Source of the DNA: Comamonas sp.
GTDB lineage: Bacteria > Pseudomonadota > Gammaproteobacteria > Burkholderiales > Burkholderiaceae_C
DNA: 6,745 nt
Reading direction: 5' to 3'
NCBI GenBank assembly: GCA_019236485.1
Contig: JAFAIY010000312.1
Span: forward strand, 1-6,745
Shown: in pieces, positions 1 to 6,745 of the stretch
How positions within the stretch are numbered: position 1 is the stretch's first letter
Layout: every line of letters begins with the position of its first letter
Made by a program: the position numbers and the translations under genes
The notes under the pieces: model-generated
Told to the model about the DNA's origin: nothing
What the model saw: only the letters and a program-made list of their open reading frames with translations
The model's database searches: none

Positions 1-1
1 C

Positions 2-1792
<1,791 letters not shown>

Positions 1793-1819
1793 TCCCGGCC
1801 TGTGGACCACCCAGAATAC

Positions 1820-1824
1820 AAGGA
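1820..1824 (+). promoter_or_regulatory. Ribosome binding site of the thiolase gene
   Basis: AAGGA lies 6 nt before the ATG at 1831, a good Shine-Dalgarno match and spacing. It fixes the thiolase start and supports independent translation within a shared transcript with the upstream gene. Confidence 0.8.
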
Positions 1825-1830
1825 CACACC

Positions 1831-3006
1831 ATGACATCCGCAGTGATTGTTTCTACCGCGCGCACTCCGCTGACCAAGAGCTGGAAGGGCGCTTTCAACA
1901 TGACTTACGGCCCGACCCTGGGCGCCCACGCGGTCAAGGCGGCCGTGGAGCGCGCGGGCATAGATGGCGCCGAGGTCGAGGACGTGATCATGGGCATGGC
2001 CTTGCCCGAAGGCACGACGGGCGGCAATGTGGCGCGCCTGATCGCCCTGCGCGCCGGCCTGCCCGTGAGCGTCTCGGGCCTGACGCTGAACCGCTTCTGC
2101 TCCTCTGGCCTGCAGGCGATCGCGCTGGCGGCCCAGCGCATCATCGCGGGTGAGAACGATGTGCTGGTGGCCGGCGGCCTGGAGAGCATCTCCTGCGTCC
2201 AGCCCCATCTGAACCCGCATATGGCTTTCGACCCCGAACTCACGGCCATGAAGCCCGAGGTCTACTGGAGCATGTTGCAGACCGCCGAGCAGGTGGCCAA
2301 GCGCTACAACATCAGCCGCGACGCCATGGACGAGTATGGCGCGGCCAGCCAGCAAAAGGCCTGTGCGGCCCAGGCCGCGGGCCTGTTCGACGCCGAAATC
2401 GTTGCCGTGAAGACCGTGATGGGCGTGGCCGACAAGGTGCGCGGCCTGATCACCAAGGAGGTGCTGGCCAGCAGGGACGAGGGCACTCGCGAGGGCACGA
2501 CCAAGGAAGGCATCAGCGGCCTGCGCAGCGCTCTGCCCGGCGGCGTGGTCACCGCCGGCAATGCCAGCCAGTTCTCCGACGGCGCCGGCGCCTGCGCCGT
2601 GGTCAGCGAGGAATATGCGTCGCGCAAGGGCCTGCAGCCCCTGGGTCGCTTCCTGGGTTTTGCCGTGGCCGGCTGCGAGCCCGACGAGATGGGCATAGGT
2701 CCGGTCTACGCGATTCCCAAGGTGCTCAAGAAGCTGGGCCTGTCGGTGCAGGACATAGACCTGTGGGAGCTCAACGAGGCGTTTGCGGTGCAGGTCATCT
2801 ACTGCCGCGACAAGCTGGGCATTCCGGCGGAGCGGCTTAATGTCAACGGCGGCGCGATCGCGCTGGGCCACCCCTATGGCGTGTCTGGCCAGCGCCTCAC
2901 CGGCCATGCGCTGATCGAAGGCAAGCGCCGCGGCGCCAAGCGTGTCTGCGTGACCATGTGCATAGGTGGGGGCATGGGCGCGGCGGGCATCTTCGAAGTC
3001 CTGTAA
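1831..3006 (+). CDS. Thiolase family acetyl-CoA C-acyltransferase (FadA-like)
   Basis: This is a 391-residue thiolase, the usual family length. It would catalyse CoA-dependent cleavage of 3-ketoacyl-CoA to acetyl-CoA and a shortened acyl-CoA, the last step of the beta-oxidation spiral. The nucleophile is Cys90 in [10 protein letters not shown]. The other active-site motifs are NEAF (Asn315), GGAIALGHP (His347) and CIGGGMG (Cys377), closely matching Zoogloea thiolase Cys89, Asn316, His348 and Cys378. The GHP motif continues as YGVSG rather than the more common IGASG or LGASG. The segment between the catalytic domains (about residues 120-160) does not tell me the chain-length preference, so a biosynthetic acetoacetyl-CoA thiolase is not excluded. 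Its position right after a FadB-like gene makes a degradative role much more likely. Start chosen by AAGGA 6 nt upstream. A strong terminator follows the stop by 11 nt, so the operon probably ends here. Confidence 0.95.
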   Translation: MTSAVIVSTARTPLTKSWKGAFNMTYGPTLGAHAVKAAVERAGIDGAEVEDVIMGMALPEGTTGGNVARLIALRAGLPVSVSGLTLNRFCSSGLQAIALAAQRIIAGENDVLVAGGLESISCVQPHLNPHMAFDPELTAMKPEVYWSMLQTAEQVAKRYNISRDAMDEYGAASQQKACAAQAAGLFDAEIVAVKTVMGVADKVRGLITKEVLASRDEGTREGTTKEGISGLRSALPGGVVTAGNASQFSDGAGACAVVSEEYASRKGLQPLGRFLGFAVAGCEPDEMGIGPVYAIPKVLKKLGLSVQDIDLWELNEAFAVQVIYCRDKLGIPAERLNVNGGAIALGHPYGVSGQRLTGHALIEGKRRGAKRVCVTMCIGGGMGAAGIFEVL

Positions 3007-3017
3007 GCGTAGCGATC

Positions 3018-3056
3018 AAAAAGCCGCAGTCCCGTCCGGGGTGCGGCTTTTTATTT
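3018..3056 (+). terminator. Rho-independent terminator after the thiolase gene
   Basis: An 11-bp perfect stem pairs AAAAAGCCGCA (3018-3028) with TGCGGCTTTTT (3042-3052), and an inner CCC/GGG (3031-3033 with 3039-3041) can extend it. The T-rich right arm runs on into ATTTG. The A-run on the left means it could also work for transcripts coming from the right. It probably separates the FadB-thiolase transcript from the acyl-CoA dehydrogenase gene. Confidence 0.9.
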
Positions 3057-3073
3057 GTCTGGAATTCATTGTT

Positions 3074-3116
3074 TTGATAGCTGCTGGCGCTTATTCATCA
3101 AGGGCTGCAGCGGATT
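3074..3116. repeat. Imperfect intergenic palindrome, probable dispersed Comamonadaceae element
   Basis: TTGATAGCTGCTGGCGCTT (3074-3092), loop ATTCATC (3093-3099), then AAGGGCTGCAGC (3100-3111) form an imperfect hairpin. GCTGC (3080-3084) pairs with GCAGC (3107-3111); T3085 is bulged, one G-G mismatch (3089/3103) sits mid-stem, and CTT pairs with AAG at the loop. From memory, palindromes of the type TTGATAGCTGCTxGCGCTTAT...AAGCGCTxGCAGC are common between genes in Acidovorax, Polaromonas and Comamonas relatives; this copy would be a decayed member. It lacks a T-run, so it is not an obvious second terminator. It could belong to the 5' leader of the next gene, whose start is 21 nt after the right arm. 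Confidence 0.55.
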
Positions 3117-3121
3117 TTGAT

Positions 3122-3125
3122 GGGG
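3122..3125 (+). promoter_or_regulatory. Weak ribosome binding site of the acyl-CoA dehydrogenase gene
   Basis: GGGG lies 7 nt before the ATG at 3133. It is a weak match to the anti-Shine-Dalgarno, but the spacing is right. No upstream in-frame start looks better, and the protein's N-terminus (MRLRSTIDFLLYDW) looks natural for the family. Confidence 0.45.
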
Positions 3126-3132
3126 TATTGAA

Positions 3133-4977
3133 ATGCGCCTGCGTTCCACCATTGATTTTTTGCTCTACGACTGGCTGCAGGCCGAGGGGCTGAGCCGCCG
3201 CACGCGTTTCGCCGACCATTCGCGCGACACTTTCGATGCGGTGATGGACACCTGCGAGCGCATCGCGCGCGAGAAATACGCGCCGTTCAACCGCACGGTG
3301 GACCTGCAGGAGCCGCAGTTCGACGGCGAGAGAGTCATCCTGCCCCAGTGCACCTATGACGCGCGCCAGGCCTTTGCCGAGTCGGGCATGCTCAGCGCGG
3401 CCCAGGACTATGCGATGGGCGGCATGCAGCTGCCTTATACGGTGGAGGCCGCGGCCAACTGTTTTTTTGCGGCGGCTTCGATCAGCATAGGCTCGAACCT
3501 GCTGACCAGCGGCAATGCCAACGCCATCATGGCCCATGGCACGGAGACGCAGAAGCAGGTGTTCGCGGCCAATGAGTTCAATGGCCGCTGGGCCGGCACC
3601 ATGTGCCTGTCCGAGCCCCAGGCCGGCTCCTCGCTGTCGGACATCGCCACGCGCGCCGAGCCCGACGGCGCTGATTTCGCAGACGATGTGCTGGGGCCGC
3701 GCTACCGCCTCAAGGGCAACAAGATGTGGATCAGCGCCGGCGACCATGAGCTGACCGAGAACATCGTGCATCTGGTGCTGGCCAAGATTCCCGGCCCCGA
3801 CGGCAAGCCCGTGCCCGGGGTCAAGGGCATTTCGCTGTTCATCGTGCCCAAGAAGCTGGTGGACGCCGCAGGCCGGCTGAGCGGCGAGCGCAACGATGTG
3901 GCGCTGGCGGGCCTGAACCACAAGCTGGGCTGGCGCGGCACGACCAATACCCTGCTCAATTTTGGCGAGGGTAAGTACCCCGTGCGTGGTGCGGCGGGCG
4001 CGATTGGCTATCTGGTGGGCAAGCCCGGCGAAGGCCTGAAATGCATGTTCCACATGATGAACGAGGCACGCATCTCCATAGGCATGGCGGCCACCATGCT
4101 GGGCATGGCCGGCTATCACGCCAGCCTCGAATATGCGCAAAGCCGGCCCCAGGGCCGGCCGATCCAGGGTGCGCCTGGCGAGGGCGGCAAGGACGCGAGC
4201 CGGCCCCAGTCGCGCATCATCGAGCATGCCGACGTCAAGCGCATGCTGCTGGCGCAGAAAGCCTATTGCGAAGGGGCGCTGGCCCTCAATCTGTTCTGCG
4301 CGCGCCTGGTCGACGAGCAGCACACGGGCTCGGAGCAGGAGGCGGCCGAGGCCAAGCTGCTGCTCGAGGTGCTGACGCCCATCGCCAAGAGCTGGCCCAG
4401 CGAGTTCTGCCTGGAGGCCAATTCCCTGGCCATACAGATCCATGGCGGCTACGGCTATACGCGCGACTTCCCTGTGGAGCAGTACTGGCGCGACAACCGT
4501 CTGAACATGATCCATGAGGGCACGCACGGCATACAGGCCCTGGACCTGCTGGGCCGCAAGGTCGTGATGGAAGGCGGCAAGGGCCTGCAGCTGCTGGCCG
4601 CGCGCATCAATGCCACCAATCAGCGCGCCTTGCAGAACGAAAAGCTGGCGCCTTATGCCAATCAGCTGGCGCGGGCGCTGGCCGATGTCGGCTCGGCCAC
4701 CAAGGCCGCCTGGGCCACGGGCAACCCGCAGGAGGCGCTGGCCAATGCCGTGCCCTATATGCAGGCCTTCGGTCATGTGGTGCTGGCCTGGATCTGGCTG
4801 GATGTGGCCCTGGCCCTGCTGGCCAAGGACGACGAGCTGGCCATTGCGGCCCACCGCGGCGGCATGGCGGCCATGCGCTATTTCTTCCATTACGAGCTGC
4901 CGCGCATAGGCGCCTGGCTGCAGGTGGTCAAGTCCCGCGACATGACCTGCGCGCTGCTGGAAGAAGAAGCGTTCTGA
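3133..4977 (+). CDS. Large acyl-CoA dehydrogenase (DmdC-like architecture, with C-terminal extension)
   Basis: This FAD enzyme of 614 residues would carry out the first step of beta-oxidation, alpha,beta-dehydrogenation of an acyl-CoA with transfer of electrons to ETF. The length fits the roughly 600-residue subclass with an extra C-terminal domain rather than the roughly 380-residue classical enzymes. In order: an N-terminal helical domain (about 40-150), the beta domain opening with MCLSEPQAGSSLSD (from Met157) and KGNKMWISAGDHE, and the helical domain with MNEARISIGMAATMLG, RIIEHADVKRMLLAQKAYCEG and IQIHGGYGYTRDFPVEQYWRDNRL. The catalytic base is Glu462 in HEGTHGIQALDLLGRK, where many relatives have YEGTNG. 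The last 130 or so residues form the extra helical domain. The gene stands alone between two terminators, so it probably has its own promoter, which I could not place. The position next to FadB-like and thiolase genes indicates degradation; the substrate is unknown. Confidence 0.95.
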   Translation: MRLRSTIDFLLYDWLQAEGLSRRTRFADHSRDTFDAVMDTCERIAREKYAPFNRTVDLQEPQFDGERVILPQCTYDARQAFAESGMLSAAQDYAMGGMQLPYTVEAAANCFFAAASISIGSNLLTSGNANAIMAHGTETQKQVFAANEFNGRWAGTMCLSEPQAGSSLSDIATRAEPDGADFADDVLGPRYRLKGNKMWISAGDHELTENIVHLVLAKIPGPDGKPVPGVKGISLFIVPKKLVDAAGRLSGERNDVALAGLNHKLGWRGTTNTLLNFGEGKYPVRGAAGAIGYLVGKPGEGLKCMFHMMNEARISIGMAATMLGMAGYHASLEYAQSRPQGRPIQGAPGEGGKDASRPQSRIIEHADVKRMLLAQKAYCEGALALNLFCARLVDEQHTGSEQEAAEAKLLLEVLTPIAKSWPSEFCLEANSLAIQIHGGYGYTRDFPVEQYWRDNRLNMIHEGTHGIQALDLLGRKVVMEGGKGLQLLAARINATNQRALQNEKLAPYANQLARALADVGSATKAAWATGNPQEALANAVPYMQAFGHVVLAWIWLDVALALLAKDDELAIAAHRGGMAAMRYFFHYELPRIGAWLQVVKSRDMTCALLEEEAF

Positions 4978-4998
4978 TTTCGGCAGTAAAAAGAGCAG

Positions 4999-5028
4999 GC
5001 CCGCCGGTGCCCCGGCGGGCTTTGCTTT
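4999..5028 (+). terminator. Rho-independent terminator after the acyl-CoA dehydrogenase gene
   Basis: A perfect 9-bp GC stem pairs GCCCGCCGG (4999-5007) with CCGGCGGGC (5012-5020) around a 4-nt loop, TGCC, followed by TTTGCTTT. It begins 21 nt after the dehydrogenase stop. The tract ends only about 12 nt before the next start codon at 5040, so the next gene needs either readthrough or a transcript start inside or just after this hairpin. Confidence 0.9.
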
Positions 5029-5039
5029 ATTCTTGCCCC

Positions 5040-5432
5040 ATGACTACACAGCGAGACAGAAATATCCGGCTGGCCCAGGCGGTGCTGGACTGGAATCGGA
5101 AACACCTGAGGCACGACAGCCTGCTGACGGAAGCGCTGGTCGAGGAGTGTTTCGGCAGCAGTTTCGTGGTCGAGCCCAACGGCCGGCATTACCGGGCCGA
5201 TCCCGCTCTGTACCTGGAATTCCTCAACGGGATGAAGAGCACGATGGCCGGCATCGAGTACCAGGTTCTCAATACCGTGGCCGATGACGAAGGCGTGGTG
5301 CTGGACATGGCGGTGCAGATCGAGCGCCTCAACGGCGAGCGCGAGAGTTTCGTCGCCATGCTGCTGATGCGCTTTGACGAGAGCGGCAGGCTCAGCCTCT
5401 GGAAAGAGGTCTATCTGCCCGGGCCCAAGTAG
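5040..5432 (+). CDS. Small NTF2/SnoaL-like fold protein of unknown function
   Basis: This 130-residue soluble protein has the look of the NTF2-like superfamily (SnoaL-type). An N-terminal helix (AQAVLDWNRKHL) is followed by helical residues leading to FVVEPNGRHYRA, a helix (LYLEFLNGMKSTMAG), and then alternating beta strands (IEYQVLNTVAD, GVVLDMAVQIERLNG, ESFVAMLLMRFD) ending in GRLSLWKEVYLPG, the typical final strand of such domains. Members are either small enzymes or ligand-binding proteins; I cannot assign a reaction. Start chosen at ATG 5040 because the protein matches the fold from there. A GTG at 5007 in the same frame lies in the terminator stem and would add residues with no domain character. 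No Shine-Dalgarno is visible before 5040; the leader there is TTATTCTTGCCCC. It shares strand with the dehydrogenase gene, but the intervening terminator argues against tight co-expression. Confidence 0.75.
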   Translation: MTTQRDRNIRLAQAVLDWNRKHLRHDSLLTEALVEECFGSSFVVEPNGRHYRADPALYLEFLNGMKSTMAGIEYQVLNTVADDEGVVLDMAVQIERLNGERESFVAMLLMRFDESGRLSLWKEVYLPGPK

Positions 5433-5481
5433 ACCTCGCTTCAGGCCCTGGCCCCGCCGCGTCCGCGCCGGGCCTTTCATC

Positions 5482-5507
5482 TGCGGGCTTCCGCCCGCAA
5501 AGTTTTG
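5482..5507 (+). terminator. Possible weak terminator in the spacer after the NTF2-like gene
   Basis: A 7-bp stem pairs TGCGGGC (5482-5488) with GCCCGCA (5493-5499) around the loop TTCC, followed by AAGTTTTG. A second, looser pairing lies just upstream: AGGCCC (5443-5448) with GGGCCT (5470-5475), then TTCAT. The T-tract is short and displaced, so this could equally be a structured leader for the next gene. The rest of the spacer 5433-5523 shows nothing else I can name. Confidence 0.4.
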
Positions 5508-5523
5508 CCTTACCCGCTTCCAT

Positions 5524-6528
5524 ATGCTCAGTCAGACAATGCGGCATCCCTGGCGCAGTCTTGCGAGATTCGCGCTGCTGCTGGCCCTCTCCGTCGTGCT
5601 CACTCTGGGGTTGTACCACGGCAGTGAATCCTGGGGGCCGCGGCATGGCGGCACCGGAGACACCACGGGCCTGGCCTCGGGCCTGCTTTTTCTGGCCCAG
5701 CTGGCTCTGATCTGGATTGCGGCCCTGGCGCTGCTGACCCGTCTGGTGATGCCGCGCGGTCTGCGGCTGCCGAGTCTGGTGCTGGTGCCGGTGCTGCTGG
5801 GCCTGCTGATGCAGCTGCACCAGTCGGGCTTCGGCAAGAAAGAGGTGTACTCCGCGAGCCCGGTGATGCTCATGGGCCTCGAATTTCCCAAGGGCAGCTT
5901 TGCCCGCTACTGGCGCGACGGTCGCTTTGCGTCGTGGCGGCTGAGTTTTGTCCGCACCGAGCAGACGCTGGATTTCCACGGCGTGCGCATCCATGCAATG
6001 AATGCGGAGTCCGCGCAGATAGGCCTGGTCAGCGTGGCGCTGGCCGGCGAGCAGACGCTGGGCGGCTGGCGCTGCACCACCCGTGGCGACGCGGTGCTGA
6101 GCCGGCGCAGCGAGCAGACCGATGCGGACTGGGAGGTCGATGCCTGCGAACTCGCGCCGGACATGGTGGTGGGGCAGGTGGCGCTGAATGCGCCGTTCTG
6201 GATGAACTACGGCAGCTCCGAGCGCGCTCAGCTCGTGCCGCGCGCCGGCCCCAACGAGGTCGAGAACCCCGTCTGCCAGCGCGTCGAGGGGCAGGATGTG
6301 ATGCTGACCGATCTCACGGTGGACAGGGATGGGCGGCTGGCAACCTGGCAAGGCCTGGCCTGCCACGCCGGGTCTGTGTCGGGCTACGGCTATCCCAGGC
6401 GGGCGCGCATGGGGCGCGAAGAAAATGGCTCATACACCATAGAGGCGGACATGAGCCACGCGGGCCAGCCCCTGTACTGCCTGAAGCTGGACGCAGCGTT
6501 CTCCCACCCCAGGCCCTGCAATAGCTAG
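5524..6528 (+). CDS. Unrecognised membrane protein: three N-terminal membrane segments and a six-cysteine C-terminal domain
   Basis: I do not recognise this 334-residue protein. Three hydrophobic stretches lie at about residues 13-31, 50-72 and 82-99. Positive charges in the N-terminus (RHPWRSLAR) and in the second loop (TRLVMPRGLR), set against an uncharged-to-acidic first loop, predict N-inside topology and place everything after residue 100 in the periplasm. That roughly 235-residue part holds all six cysteines of the protein (184, 208, 251, 280, 319, 332), consistent with disulfides, and has a beta-rich look with repeated tryptophans. Codon use resembles the neighbours, so the coding call is good. 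The start is uncertain: ATG 5524 and ATG 5539 are both possible, neither has a clear Shine-Dalgarno, and the frame is open back to 5374 inside the previous gene. No partner gene indicates a function. The insertion sequence begins 54 nt after the stop. Confidence 0.7.
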   Translation: MLSQTMRHPWRSLARFALLLALSVVLTLGLYHGSESWGPRHGGTGDTTGLASGLLFLAQLALIWIAALALLTRLVMPRGLRLPSLVLVPVLLGLLMQLHQSGFGKKEVYSASPVMLMGLEFPKGSFARYWRDGRFASWRLSFVRTEQTLDFHGVRIHAMNAESAQIGLVSVALAGEQTLGGWRCTTRGDAVLSRRSEQTDADWEVDACELAPDMVVGQVALNAPFWMNYGSSERAQLVPRAGPNEVENPVCQRVEGQDVMLTDLTVDRDGRLATWQGLACHAGSVSGYGYPRRARMGREENGSYTIEADMSHAGQPLYCLKLDAAFSHPRPCNS

Positions 6529-6566
6529 CCCGGGCACGGTTCGCGGCCGGCATGGCGGTGGCAGAC

Positions 6567-6582
6567 AAAAAAGCCCGCTGGC
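6567..6582 (+). terminator. Left arm of a probable terminator interrupted by the insertion sequence
   Basis: AAAAAAGCCCGCTGGC is typical of the left half of a bidirectional rho-independent hairpin of the kind seen at 3018-3056, and lies 38 nt after the stop of the membrane-protein gene. The expected right arm (GC-rich followed by TTTTTT) is absent; insertion-sequence DNA begins instead. The call rests on appearance, since the other half is not in the window. Confidence 0.5.
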
Positions 6583-6619
6583 TGAACTGACCCCCAGAAG
6601 TTGGACACCGATCCAACCG

Positions 6620-6625
6620 AAGGGG
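6620..6625 (+). promoter_or_regulatory. Ribosome binding site of the transposase orfA
   Basis: AAGGGG lies 8 nt before the ATG at 6634, supporting that start for orfA. Confidence 0.7.
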
Positions 6626-6633
6626 TGTTTCTC

Positions 6634-6745
6634 ATGTCGAAGTACGACGAACAGTTCAAGCGAGCGGTAGTTGATGAATATTTGTCAGGCGGTCCTGGGT
6701 TCAAGACGCTGGCGCATAAATACGATGTGGACCACGCCACGGTAC
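6634..6745 (+). CDS. IS3-family transposase OrfA, N-terminal fragment (3' end outside window)
   Basis: The first 37 codons of an IS3-family OrfA are visible. OrfA is the DNA-binding protein that is also joined to OrfB by programmed frameshifting to make the full transposase. The start MSKYDEQFKRAVVDEYLSGG, followed by GFKTLAHKYDVDHATV, is the characteristic N-terminal helix-turn-helix of the group: YDEQFK, a turn at GGPG, then the recognition helix. The frame is intact up to the window edge. Codon use is a little less GC-biased than in the upstream genes (for example GTA, GTT, GAT, GAA, TAT, TTG), consistent with mobile DNA. The call as OrfA is firm; whether the element is active cannot be judged from this fragment. 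Confidence 0.9.
   Translation, partial: MSKYDEQFKRAVVDEYLSGGPGFKTLAHKYDVDHATV

Larger units (their letters stand above)
6583..6745 (+). mobile_element. Left end of an IS3-family (IS150-group-like) insertion sequence, cut by window edge
   Basis: TGAACTGACCCCCAGAAG followed by TTGGACACC (from 6583) has the form of IS150-group terminal inverted repeats, which begin TG and carry an ACTG...TTGGAC core. It is followed 26 nt later by the start of an OrfA-type transposase frame. The exact boundary could be 6583 or 6588 because CTGA occurs twice there; I prefer 6583 by analogy with IS150 ends starting TGTACTG. The right end, orfB and the target-site duplication (3 or 4 bp in this group) lie outside. 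The element points in the same direction as the host genes. Confidence 0.85.

Noticed and set aside
3055..3102. Sigma-70 promoter for the acyl-CoA dehydrogenase gene (TTGTCT or TTGATA as -35)
   Set aside because: Neither has a convincing -10 at 16-18 nt spacing, so a promoter cannot be placed from sequence alone.
3091..4890. Long antisense open frame opposite the acyl-CoA dehydrogenase gene (599 codons), and similar ones at 884-1837 and 1654-2907
   Set aside because: They are typical of high-GC coding DNA read on the wrong strand. Their proteins are rich in His, Gln, Arg and Ala with no domain pattern, and they overlap genes with intact catalytic motifs on the + strand.
5007..5039. GTG start at 5007 for the NTF2-like protein
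   Set aside because: It lies in the terminator stem and adds 11 residues without domain character; ATG 5040 fits the fold better.
5040..5432. Ketosteroid isomerase, given the NTF2-like fold and a Comamonas-like host
   Set aside because: The sequence does not resemble the C. testosteroni enzyme as I remember it, and I cannot place its catalytic Tyr/Asp pattern; only the fold-level similarity holds.
5374..5523. Extended N-terminus of the membrane protein starting at 5374
   Set aside because: It would overlap the NTF2-like gene by 59 nt, and the added residues are Arg/Pro-rich out-of-frame sequence. The hydrophobic protein begins naturally at 5524 or 5539.
6525..6740. Minus-strand open frame across the IS boundary
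   Set aside because: It spans the junction of host and insertion-sequence DNA and is antisense to the clear OrfA start, so it is a chance frame.

Overview
The window is GC-rich bacterial DNA. Every gene I can support reads left to right on the + strand. Codon use, protein style and one intergenic palindrome point to a betaproteobacterium of the order Burkholderiales, most likely Comamonadaceae (Comamonas/Delftia-like). That placement is inference from pattern memory, not from a search.

The left two thirds (1-4977) is a fatty-acyl-CoA beta-oxidation cassette. It starts inside a FadB/FadJ-type bifunctional enoyl-CoA hydratase / 3-hydroxyacyl-CoA dehydrogenase whose N-terminus lies outside the window. 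A thiolase follows after 38 nt with a good ribosome binding site, so the two probably share a transcript that ends at a strong hairpin terminator (about 3018-3056). After a short spacer holding an imperfect palindrome comes a large acyl-CoA dehydrogenase (3133-4977), closed by a second strong terminator (4999-5028). Together the three enzymes cover all four steps of the beta-oxidation spiral: dehydrogenation, hydration, second oxidation and thiolysis. The actual acyl-CoA substrate (fatty acid, side chain or aromatic-derived) cannot be read from the sequence.

The right third is less ordinary. A small NTF2/SnoaL-like protein (5040-5432) starts 12 nt after the acyl-CoA dehydrogenase terminator with no visible Shine-Dalgarno. 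A hairpin-containing spacer of about 90 nt leads to an unrecognised protein (5524-6528) with three predicted N-terminal membrane segments and a C-terminal domain that contains all six of its cysteines. At about 6583 an IS3-family (IS150-group-like) insertion sequence begins and runs off the window. Its left end abuts what looks like one arm of a rho-independent terminator, so the element seems to have landed in the terminator of the preceding gene.

I see no rRNA, tRNA, CRISPR array, toxin-antitoxin or defence locus. I do not see an undescribed system. The points most worth a second look are the IS/terminator junction, the intergenic palindrome, the terminator-proximal start of the NTF2-like gene, the six-cysteine membrane protein and a gene-to-gene difference in use of the rare Ile codon ATA.
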